Positions 8,338-17,389 of a stretch of DNA of 64,000 bases are shown here, piece by piece. Origin of the DNA: Tropicimonas marinistellae (GTDB taxonomy: Bacteria > Pseudomonadota > Alphaproteobacteria > Rhodobacterales > Rhodobacteraceae); contig NZ_LNCI01000009.1 of the NCBI RefSeq assembly GCF_001509585.1, positions 62,001 to 126,000 of the forward strand, written 5' to 3'. A model generated the notes under the pieces. The model did not search any database. It was not told the origin of the DNA and saw only the letters and a list, made by a program, of their open reading frames with translations. Position numbers and translations under genes: made by a program. Position 1 is the stretch's first letter. Every line of letters begins with the position of its first letter.

Positions 8338-9339
8338 CTATGCCGCCACCCGATCTGTCACCCGGCCCAGCAAAGCCCTGACGTGGTCGGGGCCAGCGGG
8401 GCGAAGGCCTGCAGGATTTAGCGCCTTGATGGAATAGTATCCGTCAACGATATGATCGAGGTCGACGGTTTCCCGAACACCAGGCACCGCGAGCACCCGT
8501 TCAAGGTAGGCCGACAAGCGCGGGTAGTCCGCGATCTGGCGCCGGTTTGTTTTGAAGATACCGTGGTAAGCCGCGTCGAAACGGATCAGTGTGACGAAGG
8601 CGCGAATGTCGGTCTCCGTCAGCCGGTCACCAAACAGATACGCCCCGCCAAGCCGCGTTTCCAGTTCATCGAGCATGGCGAAAACACCCGACACTGCCTC
8701 GTCATATGCGCCCTGGGTGGAGGCGAAACCGGCCTTGTAGACGCCGTTGTTCAGCATCTCGTAAAGGCGCGTGTTGAGTGACTCGATCTCGCCTGCCAAG
8801 TCCTGCGGGTACAGGCGGTAGTCGGACGGCGCGATCTCCTCGAAGGCGGTATCGAGCATGCGCAAGATATCGGCGCTTTCGTTGTTGACCATCCGATCGC
8901 GTTTCGTATCCCACAATACCGGAACCGTCGCGCGGCCGGTAAAATGCGTGTCGGCTCGGGTGTAAATCTCGTGCATGTAGTCGACGCCAAAGAGCGGATC
9001 CGCGCCGGTACCGGGATATCCGCCGAACCGCCAGCCCTGGCGCGTGAGCACCGGGTTGACGACCGTGACAGGAATTATCCGGTCCAGCCCCTTCAACTTG
9101 CGCGCCATTAGCGTGCGAGAGGCCCAGGGGCATATCAGCGCGACATAGAGGTGATAGCGTCCGGCTTCGGCGGCGAACCCGCCTTCTCCGGTCGGGCCGG
9201 GACGCCCGTCAGGTGTAATCCAGTTGCGAAAGCTCGACACTTGGCGGACGAAGCGCCCATTCTCGTCGGCCTTCTGAACAGGCTTCCAATCCTCGGTCCA
9301 TTTACCATCGATCAGCATCAAAATTCTCCTGTCGTTCAA
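8338..9339 (-). CDS. Xi-class glutathione S-transferase (glutathionyl-hydroquinone reductase)
   Basis: This 333-residue protein has the length and motifs of Xi-class transferases. The catalytic Cys70 lies in LICPWASRT, followed by the substrate-domain stretch VPVLWDTKRDRMVNNESADILR and C-terminal FVTLIRFDAAY. The family reduces glutathionyl-hydroquinones with glutathione in the cytoplasm. Its ATG overlaps the stop of the upstream YgiD-like dioxygenase by 4 bases, so translation is coupled. The pair suggests handling of catechol or quinone compounds, which is inference. Relatives are known as YqjG or PcpF. Confidence 0.93.
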   Translation of the reverse strand: MNDRRILMLIDGKWTEDWKPVQKADENGRFVRQVSSFRNWITPDGRPGPTGEGGFAAEAGRYHLYVALICPWASRTLMARKLKGLDRIIPVTVVNPVLTRQGWRFGGYPGTGADPLFGVDYMHEIYTRADTHFTGRATVPVLWDTKRDRMVNNESADILRMLDTAFEEIAPSDYRLYPQDLAGEIESLNTRLYEMLNNGVYKAGFASTQGAYDEAVSGVFAMLDELETRLGGAYLFGDRLTETDIRAFVTLIRFDAAYHGIFKTNRRQIADYPRLSAYLERVLAVPGVRETVDLDHIVDGYYSIKALNPAGLRPAGPDHVRALLGRVTDRVAA

Positions 9340-10160
9340 GCGCCATGGAAGACGAAACTGCGCATCGAGACCGATGCAAGGTCGATCGTGTCATTCATGA
9401 AGACGAGATCGTCCCTCTCGTCGGAGGCACCGGCAATCGTCAGGGATGGCAGGTAGTGATCCACGGAGGGGTGAGCAATCTGCAGCAGCGCACCAAGGCT
9501 CTCTCGGTTCGCGAGAGCCCGCATGTCGCGCGCCGCCAGGCGCTCCGCGAAGAACGTGTCGAACTCTGCCGCCCAATCGTGCGGACGACCGCCCATCCGC
9601 ATGGCGCGGAGATTGTGCACCACGTTGCCGGAGCCGAGGATCAGCACACCTCGGTCGCGCAATTCGGAAAGCGCCTTGCCGATTCCGAGATGCCAGTCGA
9701 GATCCTTCGACATGTCGATGGACAGCTGGAACACCGGAACATCGGCACCGGGATAGAGAAACTTCAGCACCGACCATGCACCATGATCGAGCCCCCAGCT
9801 TTCGTCGCCCTCGGCGTGATGACTGGCGAGCAGCGCGACCACGTCGCGAGCCAGCTCCGGGTTCCCCGGCGCGGGGTATTCTTCGCGGTAGAGCGCATCC
9901 GGGAAACCGTAGAAATCATGGATTGTCCGCGGCATGGCGGATACGTCGACCAGGGTGGTGCCCTGCGTCATCCAGTGTGCCGACACGACCAATATGGCCT
10001 GCGGGCGCGGCAGGCTGTGGCCGAGCGCGCTCCAGCTCCGGGAATAGGCCGTGTCCTCGATGGCATTCATCGGGCTGCCGTGACCCAGAAACACCAGCGG
10101 CATCCGCTCGGACGCCGCCAGATCGTCTTTCAGGTTTTCAAGCGATTTGGCGATACTCAT
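9336..10160 (-). CDS. ygiD: 4,5-DOPA-extradiol-dioxygenase-like protein (YgiD/LigB family)
   Basis: The 274-residue protein shows the LigB-superfamily metal ligands: His in FLGHGSPMNAI, His in VVSAHW, the loop segment AMPRTIHDFYGFP, His in GLDHGAWSVL, and the late VVHNLRAM. E. coli YgiD is a zinc-dependent enzyme that opens the ring of DOPA; plant homologues make betalamic acid. The true bacterial substrate is not known. It is the first gene of a coupled pair with the Xi-class glutathione transferase, with an AT-rich palindrome about 55-80 bases upstream. Confidence 0.92.
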   Translation of the reverse strand: MSIAKSLENLKDDLAASERMPLVFLGHGSPMNAIEDTAYSRSWSALGHSLPRPQAILVVSAHWMTQGTTLVDVSAMPRTIHDFYGFPDALYREEYPAPGNPELARDVVALLASHHAEGDESWGLDHGAWSVLKFLYPGADVPVFQLSIDMSKDLDWHLGIGKALSELRDRGVLILGSGNVVHNLRAMRMGGRPHDWAAEFDTFFAERLAARDMRALANRESLGALLQIAHPSVDHYLPSLTIAGASDERDDLVFMNDTIDLASVSMRSFVFHGA

Positions 10161-10214
10161 GGCGACTCCTTCGGCGACCTGCGCCCATCCGGTTTGTTGC
10201 CATGAATATGCAGC

Positions 10215-10240
10215 GGCGCGTTTATCAATAAAATAGCGCC
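10215..10240. promoter_or_regulatory. Nested palindrome upstream of ygiD
   Basis: TTTATCAATAAA (10221-10232), an inverted repeat with a CA centre, is flanked by GGCGC and GCGCC arms (10215-10219 and 10236-10240). It is the only AT-rich spot in the leader. The form suits a MarR, HxlR or LysR-type operator, but no such regulator gene is adjacent. Confidence 0.4.
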
Positions 10241-10330
10241 TTCATTGATTAACTGTCCACAATATGTTCGCAAACTACAAAACCGCCATCCAAAGGCTTC
10301 GTTCCCGCCGAACGACGTCAGCCGTCCATG

Positions 10331-11026
10331 TCATTGGGAGCGGGACTCGAGACGGTGGTAGATGTGGGTGAACGTCGCCGCGCCGAGAACCGGGACGAAG
10401 AGATTGACGATCGGGATCGAAAGCGGCGCCGCCATCAGCGTCCCGGCGAGCCAGATCCTCGGCATGTGCCTCCGACGCGCCGCAATGGCTGCATTCCGTC
10501 CGACCCGGCGCATCGCGACAAGCTGGAAGTACTCCCGGCCCAACAAGTACCCGTTGACCACCCAGAACACGAGCGGGGCAAAGGGTCCGACAACGAAATA
10601 CAGGATGAGCGCCACAGCGTTCACAAAGACAATTACGCCAAGAAAGTTGATGCTGTCGATCATCGCCTCGCGCCAGTGGACGGGGTCGGCCGGAGGCAAA
10701 TGCGGGTAGTGCCGTTCTTCCACTGCGGCCGCCACATCATCGAGAAAGAAGCCTGTAAAGGCAGAGGCTACCGGGACCATTAGAAACACCGACAGCAGGA
10801 GCATCAGGCCGATCGTGGCGAGGGACACCACACGACCCGCAAAATCGAGGGTAACGCCAAAGAGCGTCAGGTCGTCGGGCACAAACGCGCCCACGAGCCA
10901 GACCAGCAGAACTGTGGCCCCGGCAAGCAACAGCACGGTCAGCCCCAGCCCCAACAGCAAGACCCTCAGGAACCGCCGGTCGAACATTTGGCCGAATGCC
11001 TTGCCGAAATCCGACATCATGCTCAT
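10331..11026 (-). CDS. EI24-domain (CysZ-like) inner-membrane protein
   Basis: The protein has 231 residues from the ATG at 11026, which overlaps the nitroreductase stop as ATGA. Membrane segments fall at about 20-45, 60-90, 130-165 and 190-215, matching the EI24/CysZ architecture. E. coli CysZ is a sulfate permease, but alphaproteobacterial EI24 proteins are mostly uncharacterised, so a sulfate role is not assured. The YPHLPP and RMRRVGRNAA-like conserved patches (here MRRVGRNAAIAAR) are seen. Translation is coupled to the nitroreductase. No cys genes are nearby. Confidence 0.85.
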   Translation of the reverse strand: MSMMSDFGKAFGQMFDRRFLRVLLLGLGLTVLLLAGATVLLVWLVGAFVPDDLTLFGVTLDFAGRVVSLATIGLMLLLSVFLMVPVASAFTGFFLDDVAAAVEERHYPHLPPADPVHWREAMIDSINFLGVIVFVNAVALILYFVVGPFAPLVFWVVNGYLLGREYFQLVAMRRVGRNAAIAARRRHMPRIWLAGTLMAAPLSIPIVNLFVPVLGAATFTHIYHRLESRSQ

Positions 11027-11601
11027 GCGCGGACCCATTCGGTGATTGCTTCGATGTCAGGCCGCGGACGCTCCGATGGCGCGACAGTCTCCGTTCCGAT
11101 ATGTATGAAACCCGCCACGAATTCCTGCGCGTTGAGACCCAGCCCGTCTTCGACGAACGGCCTGTCGAAACTGGCCCACCCGGACAGCCAGTTCGCGCCC
11201 CACCCTGCTGCCAGGGCGGCAGTCAGCAGGCCGTAGCACACCGCCCCGGTCGAGAGTACCTGCTCGATTTCCGGCACCGCGTCGTTCGGCTTGGGAGCAC
11301 CAATCACCGCAACGACGAGGTCGGCATCCGAAAACTGGCGCGCCATTTTGGCGGCTCCCTCGGGCGGAACGTCCAGCGCCGCCGCACGGTCGGGCACCAT
11401 CAGGGCCAACCGATCCAGGGCTGGCTTTTCGAGCACAACGAAGCGCCAGGGCTCCAGCTTCTTGTGGTCCGGCGTGCGTGCAGCCACGGTCAACAGCTCG
11501 CGCAGCGCGGCCTCGTCCGGAACCGGTGTCGTCAACGTCTTGGCCGGACGGGATCGACGTGTTTTCAAAAAGGCAAGGGCGGCGGCATTCGGATCGGGCA
11601 T
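11023..11601 (-). CDS. Nitroreductase family protein (YdjA-like)
   Basis: The protein has 192 residues from the ATG at 11601, chosen because GGAG lies 5 bases upstream; another ATG six bases earlier is too close to it. The N-terminal FLKTRRSRPAKTL matches the RRS FMN-phosphate-binding motif, ARTPDHKKLEPWRFVV matches the second flavin-contact region, and GWGANWLSGW is typical of the small YdjA/TdsD group. These flavoproteins reduce nitro or quinone compounds with NAD(P)H. It is the first gene of a pair with the EI24 protein, with a 4-base overlap. Confidence 0.92.
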   Translation of the reverse strand: MPDPNAAALAFLKTRRSRPAKTLTTPVPDEAALRELLTVAARTPDHKKLEPWRFVVLEKPALDRLALMVPDRAAALDVPPEGAAKMARQFSDADLVVAVIGAPKPNDAVPEIEQVLSTGAVCYGLLTAALAAGWGANWLSGWASFDRPFVEDGLGLNAQEFVAGFIHIGTETVAPSERPRPDIEAITEWVRA

Positions 11602-11799
11602 GATCACTCCATTGCGTCAAGTCACGCCCGTACCTATCCCCGCAAGACGAGATCCTCCAGATGCGAGATCAGACCATCAGTGATACACTCCGCTGCCGCG
11701 ACTATCCGGCGACCGCGCGGAGTTATCGCGGTACGGTCGCGGACATGGGAGAACCGCCGCGCGAGCGGCGCGCTCCCCCGCCTGCCATTCGCGTGTCGT

Positions 11800-14700
11800 T
11801 CAGACGGGATCATCCCCGATCACGATCAACTCGACGGTTTCCATGCTACGAACGCTGAGGCCGAGACTTTCAAATTCGAACGTCGGCCCTCCGTTCCGTC
11901 CGGTGTCGTAGTTGTCGGACATGAAGGTTTCGAGCGCCGCAATGTCTGCCAGGAAGTCTGCATCTGACAATTCTCCCGACGTGCCGTAGATCTGTAGCAG
12001 ATCCACGCCGGCCGACCCTTCGTAGGCATCCTGGGAACCGGTATTGTCGCCGATCACATAGACAAGCGTATCATTGAGCGCCCCGGCCTTGACGAAGTCA
12101 TCTCCGGGACCGCCGGCGAGAATATCCTCTGCGCCGCGGCCGAGGATGTAATCGTCGCCGCCCAGCCCGTTGATACTGTCAGCATTTCCACCGCCTTTCA
12201 GCGTGTCGTTGCCCGGCGTCCCGAGGCGGTCGAACTCCGGAACGGATCCTTCCTCGCCTCCGCCTCCGCCGGCTTCCGATACGGTCACAATCACCTCGCC
12301 GGTGTCGCTGCCACCGTTCGAGGCGACCACGTATGTGAAACTATCCGTCCCGAAGAATTCGGCGTTCGGAGTATACGTGACCGTTCCGTCGGCATTTTCC
12401 GACACGCTTCCATTGCCGCCCTGAGCAACCGATGCAACGCTAAGTGGATCGCCGTCGGGATCATTGTCGTTGACCAGAACGTCGATGACGACTGGTTGTC
12501 CCTGCTGCGTCGATGCCGTGTCGTCGACTGCCGTCGGCGGATCTGGCTGAGCCTCGACATTGAGTGTCACGACGGCCGTTGCGGATTGGCCACCCTCGAC
12601 CGCCCGGTAGACGAAGCTGTCGGCCCCGAAGAAGTCGACTTCGGGGGAATAGGTGAACCCACCGTTCGACTGAAGCGCCAGCACACCGTGCTCCGGTCCC
12701 TCGACGAGTTGTGCGGAAAGCGCCCCACCCTCCGCCGGAAGGTCGTTGTCGAGGACATTGCCGCTCAACTCCCCGTCCTCAGGTCCATCAAAAACGTCGT
12801 CCGTGGCGGTGGGCGGAGCGGGAGGAGGCTCGGTCGATCCGCCAAGCTGGATCAGTTCAACCGACTCCATGCTGCGAACGCTCAAACCGATACTGCTGAA
12901 GTTGAAAGTCGGGCCCCCGTTGACCGACGTATCGTAGTTGGAAGCCATGAATGCCTCGAGCGCGGAAATGTCCGACAGAAGCCCCGGATCCGCGAGTTCC
13001 TCAGCCGTCCCGTAGATCTGCAGGAGGTCCACACCGGCAGATCCTTCGTAGCTGTCCTGCGACCCGATGTTGTCGCCGATCACATAGATCAACGTGTCGT
13101 TCGACGCACCGGCCTTGACAAAATCGTCTCCAGAACCGCCCGCAAGCAAGTCCTCTGCCCCGCGGCCAAGGATGTAATCGTTGCCGGCCCGCCCATTGAT
13201 ACTGTCGGAACTCCCTCCCCCCTTCAGAGTGTCGTTGCCGGACGTTCCATTCCTGGCGAAATCCGGCAACTCACCGCTGCCAATTCCCTTGACCGAAACG
13301 GTCACCCTGCCGGTGTCGAGCCCACCCGTCGATGTGATCTCGTACGTAAAGGTATCGGTGCCCGTGAACCCGCCCGCCGGCGAATAGGTCAAGGTACCAT
13401 CCGAATTGATCGAAACGCTGCCGTTGCTGCCCTGCGTGACAGACGCAATGCTCACCGGATCGCCGTCGGGATCGGAATCGTTTGCGAGCACGTCGATGAC
13501 GACCGACTGCTCCTCTTGCGTTGTCGCGTTATCGTCGCCGGCTATTGGCCCGCTGCTTCCGAGTTCGCTCAGGAACACCCGCGTGATCGTGTTGTCGGTC
13601 AGGTAGGCGAAGTACATATACCCGTCCGGCCCCATCTTAAGGTGCACCGGACCGGCGCCGTCGTTCTTGGCAATGAATTCGACGTCCCGCCGATCGTTCA
13701 CGTTGATCGCAAAGACCTCGCCTTGGGAGATGTCCGAGAAGAGGTAGCGGCCCTGCAAATCCTCCGGATAGCGGTCCGAATAGATGACATCATTCGCGCC
13801 AATCAGAGCCTGCACCTGGAAACCGGGGTCGACCTCCCGATGTGAAAACGCCTTGAAGGCCGGCGTAACCACGATGTCGCCCGCCTCCACGGCATCGTAG
13901 AATGCCTGGGCCTCGTCGAGATCCTTGTAATTGCGGGTCTCCAGAAGAATACCACCGTCACCGCCTTCGTAGAATGGCCAGCCGAAATTGGCTCCGGGAC
14001 CGCCAGTGTTGATCTCTTCGTAAAGCCCCCAGCCCACTTCGGCGATCAATAGGCGCCCCTCGTCGTCGAAGGACATTGTGAAGGGGTTGCGCAGACCCAG
14101 TTGGTAGACCTTCGCCGCGTTCAGCGTCAGGTCTCCGCCGGCTTCGTCGACGAACGGATTGTCCGCAAGACCATCCCCGGAGATTGGATCGAGGCGCAGG
14201 ATCTTACCTGCCAGCGCATGCACGCTTTGTACGCTCAGCGTCCGCACGTCCATCGCGTTGTAAGACGTTCCGTCTCCCGTTGAAACGTAAAGAGCGCCGT
14301 CAGGCCCGAACTCGACCGACCCGCCCGCATGCGAAAGCGAGTCGACCTTGATGTAGTCCTGGACGTATTCGCCCGTCTCCTGATCGACATCCGATGGAGG
14401 TGCATCGAAATCAGATGTCGAGTTTATGGCGCCATTTCCAGAAATGTCGTTCAGTGACTGTCCGGCCGCCCCGACAAGAATGACTTCCGATCCAGGAACG
14501 ACGGTACGATACCCGTTGTCCGCGTCGAGCGTGTGCCGGGTCAGATAGGCAAACCGGTTCCCCTCCCCATCCGGCGCTGCATCGCCGCTCTTGCCTGCGG
14601 TGTCGGGCGGATCAACCGTGTAGTAGGTGTAGATATATGGATTGCTCTCCAGGTCCGGATGCAGCGCGATGTCCATCAACCCCCGATCACCACGCTGGTT

Positions 14701-15261
14701 GACCTGGTCCATGATGTCCAAGACGTCGCCAAGATCGCTCCCGTCGTCTAGGTCGAATAACCGGATCTTTCCGTTCTTTTCCGCGATGTATACGATGCTG
14801 GGGTCGAACGGTGAAAACTCGAAGGCAATCGGTTTCGTCAGGTTGCTGACGACAATCTCCTCCTCAAACGTGTAGTTCGCCTCCAGCGGTGGTGCCGTCG
14901 GTTCGTCGATCGGGTTCTCGTCATCAAGAATGTCGATCTGTACAGTCCGCGGAAACAGAAGCGAACCGCTGTCCACGACCACCAGCGCAAACGAGAAAGA
15001 CTCGGTGTTCTCGGACACATCGTCGTCGAGAATCTCGATCGGCACCACGATCCGGTCGTCGCCCGCGTCCATGGTGACCGTCGAATAGATTGGCGTGAAG
15101 TCCGCGGCATCTGCTGCATCTGGGACATTGAGGAATGTTGCCTCATAGGTGATCTCGACCGACTGCGACAGATCACCAGTCCTGACTATCGGAACCAGCA
15201 CGGATCCGGCGGTTTCGTTCACGCTTATCGATTGCGTTTCAAGTGCGATATTTCCAGACAT
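11800..15261 (-). CDS. Secreted Calx-beta / PQQ sugar dehydrogenase-like / RTX protein
   Basis: This 1153-residue protein has no signal peptide and I see no cysteine, as expected for a type I secreted RTX protein. Domains in order: Calx-beta (about 3-115), a glucose/sorbosone dehydrogenase-type beta-propeller (about 130-567, with RGDRGLMDIALHPD, the likely catalytic His311 in LSHAGGS, and GLRNPFTMSF), an Ig-like Big_9 domain (571-660), RTX calcium repeats (664-725), a C-terminal-type cap (726-808), Big_9 (815-903), Big_9 (907-996), RTX (1004-1068) and a final cap (1069-1153). The propeller family oxidises sugars with PQQ; activity here is unproven. No T1SS ABC transporter genes are in the window. 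GGGGGAG lies 4 bases before the ATG. Confidence 0.92.
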   Translation of the reverse strand: MSGNIALETQSISVNETAGSVLVPIVRTGDLSQSVEITYEATFLNVPDAADAADFTPIYSTVTMDAGDDRIVVPIEILDDDVSENTESFSFALVVVDSGSLLFPRTVQIDILDDENPIDEPTAPPLEANYTFEEEIVVSNLTKPIAFEFSPFDPSIVYIAEKNGKIRLFDLDDGSDLGDVLDIMDQVNQRGDRGLMDIALHPDLESNPYIYTYYTVDPPDTAGKSGDAAPDGEGNRFAYLTRHTLDADNGYRTVVPGSEVILVGAAGQSLNDISGNGAINSTSDFDAPPSDVDQETGEYVQDYIKVDSLSHAGGSVEFGPDGALYVSTGDGTSYNAMDVRTLSVQSVHALAGKILRLDPISGDGLADNPFVDEAGGDLTLNAAKVYQLGLRNPFTMSFDDEGRLLIAEVGWGLYEEINTGGPGANFGWPFYEGGDGGILLETRNYKDLDEAQAFYDAVEAGDIVVTPAFKAFSHREVDPGFQVQALIGANDVIYSDRYPEDLQGRYLFSDISQGEVFAINVNDRRDVEFIAKNDGAGPVHLKMGPDGYMYFAYLTDNTITRVFLSELGSSGPIAGDDNATTQEEQSVVIDVLANDSDPDGDPVSIASVTQGSNGSVSINSDGTLTYSPAGGFTGTDTFTYEITSTGGLDTGRVTVSVKGIGSGELPDFARNGTSGNDTLKGGGSSDSINGRAGNDYILGRGAEDLLAGGSGDDFVKAGASNDTLIYVIGDNIGSQDSYEGSAGVDLLQIYGTAEELADPGLLSDISALEAFMASNYDTSVNGGPTFNFSSIGLSVRSMESVELIQLGGSTEPPPAPPTATDDVFDGPEDGELSGNVLDNDLPAEGGALSAQLVEGPEHGVLALQSNGGFTYSPEVDFFGADSFVYRAVEGGQSATAVVTLNVEAQPDPPTAVDDTASTQQGQPVVIDVLVNDNDPDGDPLSVASVAQGGNGSVSENADGTVTYTPNAEFFGTDSFTYVVASNGGSDTGEVIVTVSEAGGGGGEEGSVPEFDRLGTPGNDTLKGGGNADSINGLGGDDYILGRGAEDILAGGPGDDFVKAGALNDTLVYVIGDNTGSQDAYEGSAGVDLLQIYGTSGELSDADFLADIAALETFMSDNYDTGRNGGPTFEFESLGLSVRSMETVELIVIGDDPV
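11812..13551 (-). repeat. Duplicated Big_9-RTX-cap cassette inside the RTX gene
   Basis: Two long homologous units lie at 12838..13551 (residues 571-808) and 11812..12543 (residues 907-1150). Each has one Ig-like domain (VVIDVL-N-D-DPDGDP core), an RTX block (GNDTLKGGG, DYILGRGAED, GDDFVKAG) and a cap (YEGSAGVDLLQIYGT, GLSVRSME-VELI). They are separated by an unrelated Big_9 domain. Confidence 0.9.
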
Positions 15262-15323
15262 TTCTCCCCCCCGATAAAAATGCCGACTCGAAACCCCGGA
15301 GTATCCGGATCGAGCCTCAGTAG

Positions 15324-15336
15324 ACCTGATTCAGGT
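15324..15336. promoter_or_regulatory. ACCTGA-T-TCAGGT palindrome upstream of the RTX gene
   Basis: A perfect 13-base palindrome lies 63 bases upstream of the RTX start. Its ACCTG/CAGGT arms resemble LuxR-type lux-box ends, but the spacing is much shorter than the usual 20-base box. A regulatory role is inferred only from position and symmetry. Confidence 0.35.
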
Positions 15337-15991
15337 GCGATCCCCTCTCGCCATCATTTCCAGCGAACAGTGTGAGACACGGACCCAGAGCGAGTCAACT
15401 CATTGCCAATTGGGCATTTTCTGCCGGAGGTCGGTCCGGTTGCGAAAACCGGGTGATTGCGAGGCACCCCGTGGCCAGCGAATATGGAGATAGGATCAAG
15501 CGCTATGAACCTGGCGGCCATAGCTCCTCGAAGCTGGACGGCTGCCCGTTGGAACTGCGCCAAGCACACCCGTCATAGTGGGAACCTCAGGCGGTCTCCC
15601 GCGCGAGTTCTCCTCCGCGAGGTTGATCGGGAATGGCCCGACGAGCGCTGCGCCGGCTCGCAACTGCGGGCCGATCGCGTCGGGGATCTTCGCGCTTACC
15701 GCAATAAATCGTCCGGCCGTTTCTTCTCAGAAACGGAGCCGCGCTCGGCGACTGACATCTCCCTTCGTCGGCACCGCGGGAAAGCACCCCGCGCGGGTAG
15801 TGCAAACGGCCCCTGTTCGACCTTAACCTACCTTTCCCAATGCTCGGCATCGTGCTTCGCGGCGACACAATTGGTACTTGCCCCTCATCGGCATACATCT
15901 GCCACCTGCCATTCCGGCACAGGATTGCGCCCAAGTAACCGCGTCTCTCGCGGCCCCCAGAACGTAACAAGTCGGATTCCCGAGGTTTTCG

Positions 15992-16006
15992 CACCCGTGC
16001 CGGGTG
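15992..16006 (-). terminator. Short hairpin downstream of tRNA-Arg
   Basis: CACCCG and CGGGTG form a perfect 6-base-pair stem with a 3-base loop, 32 bases beyond the tRNA 3' end. No U tract follows on the minus strand, so the terminator call is weak. Confidence 0.3.
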
Positions 16007-16037
16007 AAACATCGCAACGAAACAATGGAGCGAGTGA

Positions 16038-16114
<77 letters not shown>

Positions 16115-16124
16115 GTGCCGGAGG

Positions 16125-16153
16125 CGTATAGCGGCTCTCGCAGCGTCCCGCAA
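16125..16153 (-). promoter_or_regulatory. Promoter of tRNA-Arg
   Basis: On the minus strand TTGCGG (16153-16148) and TATACG (16130-16125) are separated by exactly 17 bases, ending 10 bases before the tRNA 5' end. It fits in the 54 bases between the sufS stop and the tRNA. Confidence 0.6.
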
Positions 16154-16168
16154 CTGAGAATGAGGACG

Positions 16169-17389
16169 TCAGGCAAAGAGCTCATGGCAGAGTTCCAAAG
16201 CCTCGACCAGGGTATCGACCTCATCCACCGTGTTGTACAAACCAAAGGACGCGCGACAGGTCGCTGACAGGCCCAAATGGTCCATGAGTGGGCCGGCACA
16301 ATGGTGTCCGGCGCGGACCGCGACACCCTTCTTGTCCAGAACGGTCGAGATGTCGTGCGGGTGTGCCGCTCCTTCCAACGTGAAGGAAAAAATCGCTCCC
16401 TTGCCCGCCGAGCGCCCCTGCAGGTTGAGCCAGTTGATGCCCTCCAGACGGTCCCGGGCATAGTCGCGCAGGCGGCGCTCATGAGCGGCGACATTCTCCA
16501 TGCCGAGATTCATCAGATATTCCAGCGCCACGCCGAGGCCAATTTGCTGCACGATCGCCGGCGTTCCGGCTTCGAACTTCATCGGCGGCTCGGCATAGCT
16601 GACCGTGTCCTTGTGAACCTCGCGGATCATATCTCCGCCTCCGAGGAAGGGGCGCATTTCGGCCATCCGTTCCTTTCGGATATGGATCGCACCAGAACCG
16701 GAGGGGCCATACAGCTTGTGGCCTGTAATGGCATAGAAATCCGCTCCGATCGCGTCGAGGTTCACCGGCGCGTGCACCGCTGCCTGGCTGCCGTCGACCA
16801 ACACCGGAACGCCTCGGGCGTGCGCGCCCGCAACGATGCCAGCCACATCTACGACGGTGCCCAACACATTGGACATATGGGTCACCGCTACCAGCTTCGT
16901 GCGGGGGCTGATGGCGTCCAGTACGGCCTGAGGATCCAGATCCCCGTTGACATCGACGTCGACCCATTTGAGTACCACGCCCTGCCGCTCGCGAAGGAAG
17001 TGCCACGGCACAATGTTTGCGTGATGCTCCATGACCGACAGCACGATCTCGTCGCCAGCCTCGAGGCATGGAACCGCCCAGCCGTAAGCCACGAGGTTGA
17101 TCCCCTCGGTACTACCCGACGTCAGGACGACCTCACCCTCGTCTGCCACGCCGAGAAAACGCGCCGCGATCCCGCGCACGGCTTCGTATTTTTCGGTGGC
17201 CAGGTTCGATAGCGTGTGCAGCCCCCGGTGGACATTGGCGTATTCTTCGGCATAGCCGCGTGTAACCGCGTCGATTACGACCTGGGGCTTTTGAGCGGAG
17301 GCGCCATTGTCGAGATAGACCAGCGGTTTCCCGTTCACCTTGCGCGCCAGGATGGGGAAGTCTCGGCGCACGGCCTGAACGTCATACAT
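16169..17389 (-). CDS. sufS: SufS-type cysteine desulfurase
   Basis: The protein has 406 residues from the ATG at 17389, with GGAG six bases upstream and the start overlapping the end of the Yip1 gene. PLP-binding Lys225 lies in TGHKLYGPSG, and the catalytic Cys364 in the class II RAGHHCAGP motif. It removes sulfur from cysteine as a persulfide that feeds the SufBCD scaffold in the cytoplasm. It is the last gene of the leftward iscR-suf operon. A second, class I-type desulfurase is encoded at 22956..23996 in the same operon. No SufE or SufU gene is seen nearby. Confidence 0.96.
   Translation of the reverse strand: MYDVQAVRRDFPILARKVNGKPLVYLDNGASAQKPQVVIDAVTRGYAEEYANVHRGLHTLSNLATEKYEAVRGIAARFLGVADEGEVVLTSGSTEGINLVAYGWAVPCLEAGDEIVLSVMEHHANIVPWHFLRERQGVVLKWVDVDVNGDLDPQAVLDAISPRTKLVAVTHMSNVLGTVVDVAGIVAGAHARGVPVLVDGSQAAVHAPVNLDAIGADFYAITGHKLYGPSGSGAIHIRKERMAEMRPFLGGGDMIREVHKDTVSYAEPPMKFEAGTPAIVQQIGLGVALEYLMNLGMENVAAHERRLRDYARDRLEGINWLNLQGRSAGKGAIFSFTLEGAAHPHDISTVLDKKGVAVRAGHHCAGPLMDHLGLSATCRASFGLYNTVDEVDTLVEALELCHELFA

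Larger units (their letters stand above)
15262..16037. other. 776-base stretch without a supported protein gene
   Basis: This stretch lies between the start of the RTX gene and tRNA-Arg. It holds the RTX leader with its palindrome and a short hairpin near tRNA-Arg. Open frames up to about 220 codons cross it on both strands, but they run into the tRNA, are rich in Arg and Ser and resemble no protein I know. The leader is unusually long for the RTX gene. Confidence 0.6.

Noticed and set aside
8998-9133. Alternate-frame short proteins inside the glutathione transferase gene
   Set aside because: They overlap a complete, conserved enzyme and lack start signals.
11812-13551. Repeated units taken as CRISPR or DNA satellite
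   Set aside because: The units are long, coding, and repeat at protein level as Ig, RTX and cap domains. There are no short identical repeats with spacers.
12496-13845. A 449-codon frame antisense to the RTX gene
   Set aside because: The repeated, calcium-binding frame on the minus strand explains the sequence. The antisense frame has no family features.
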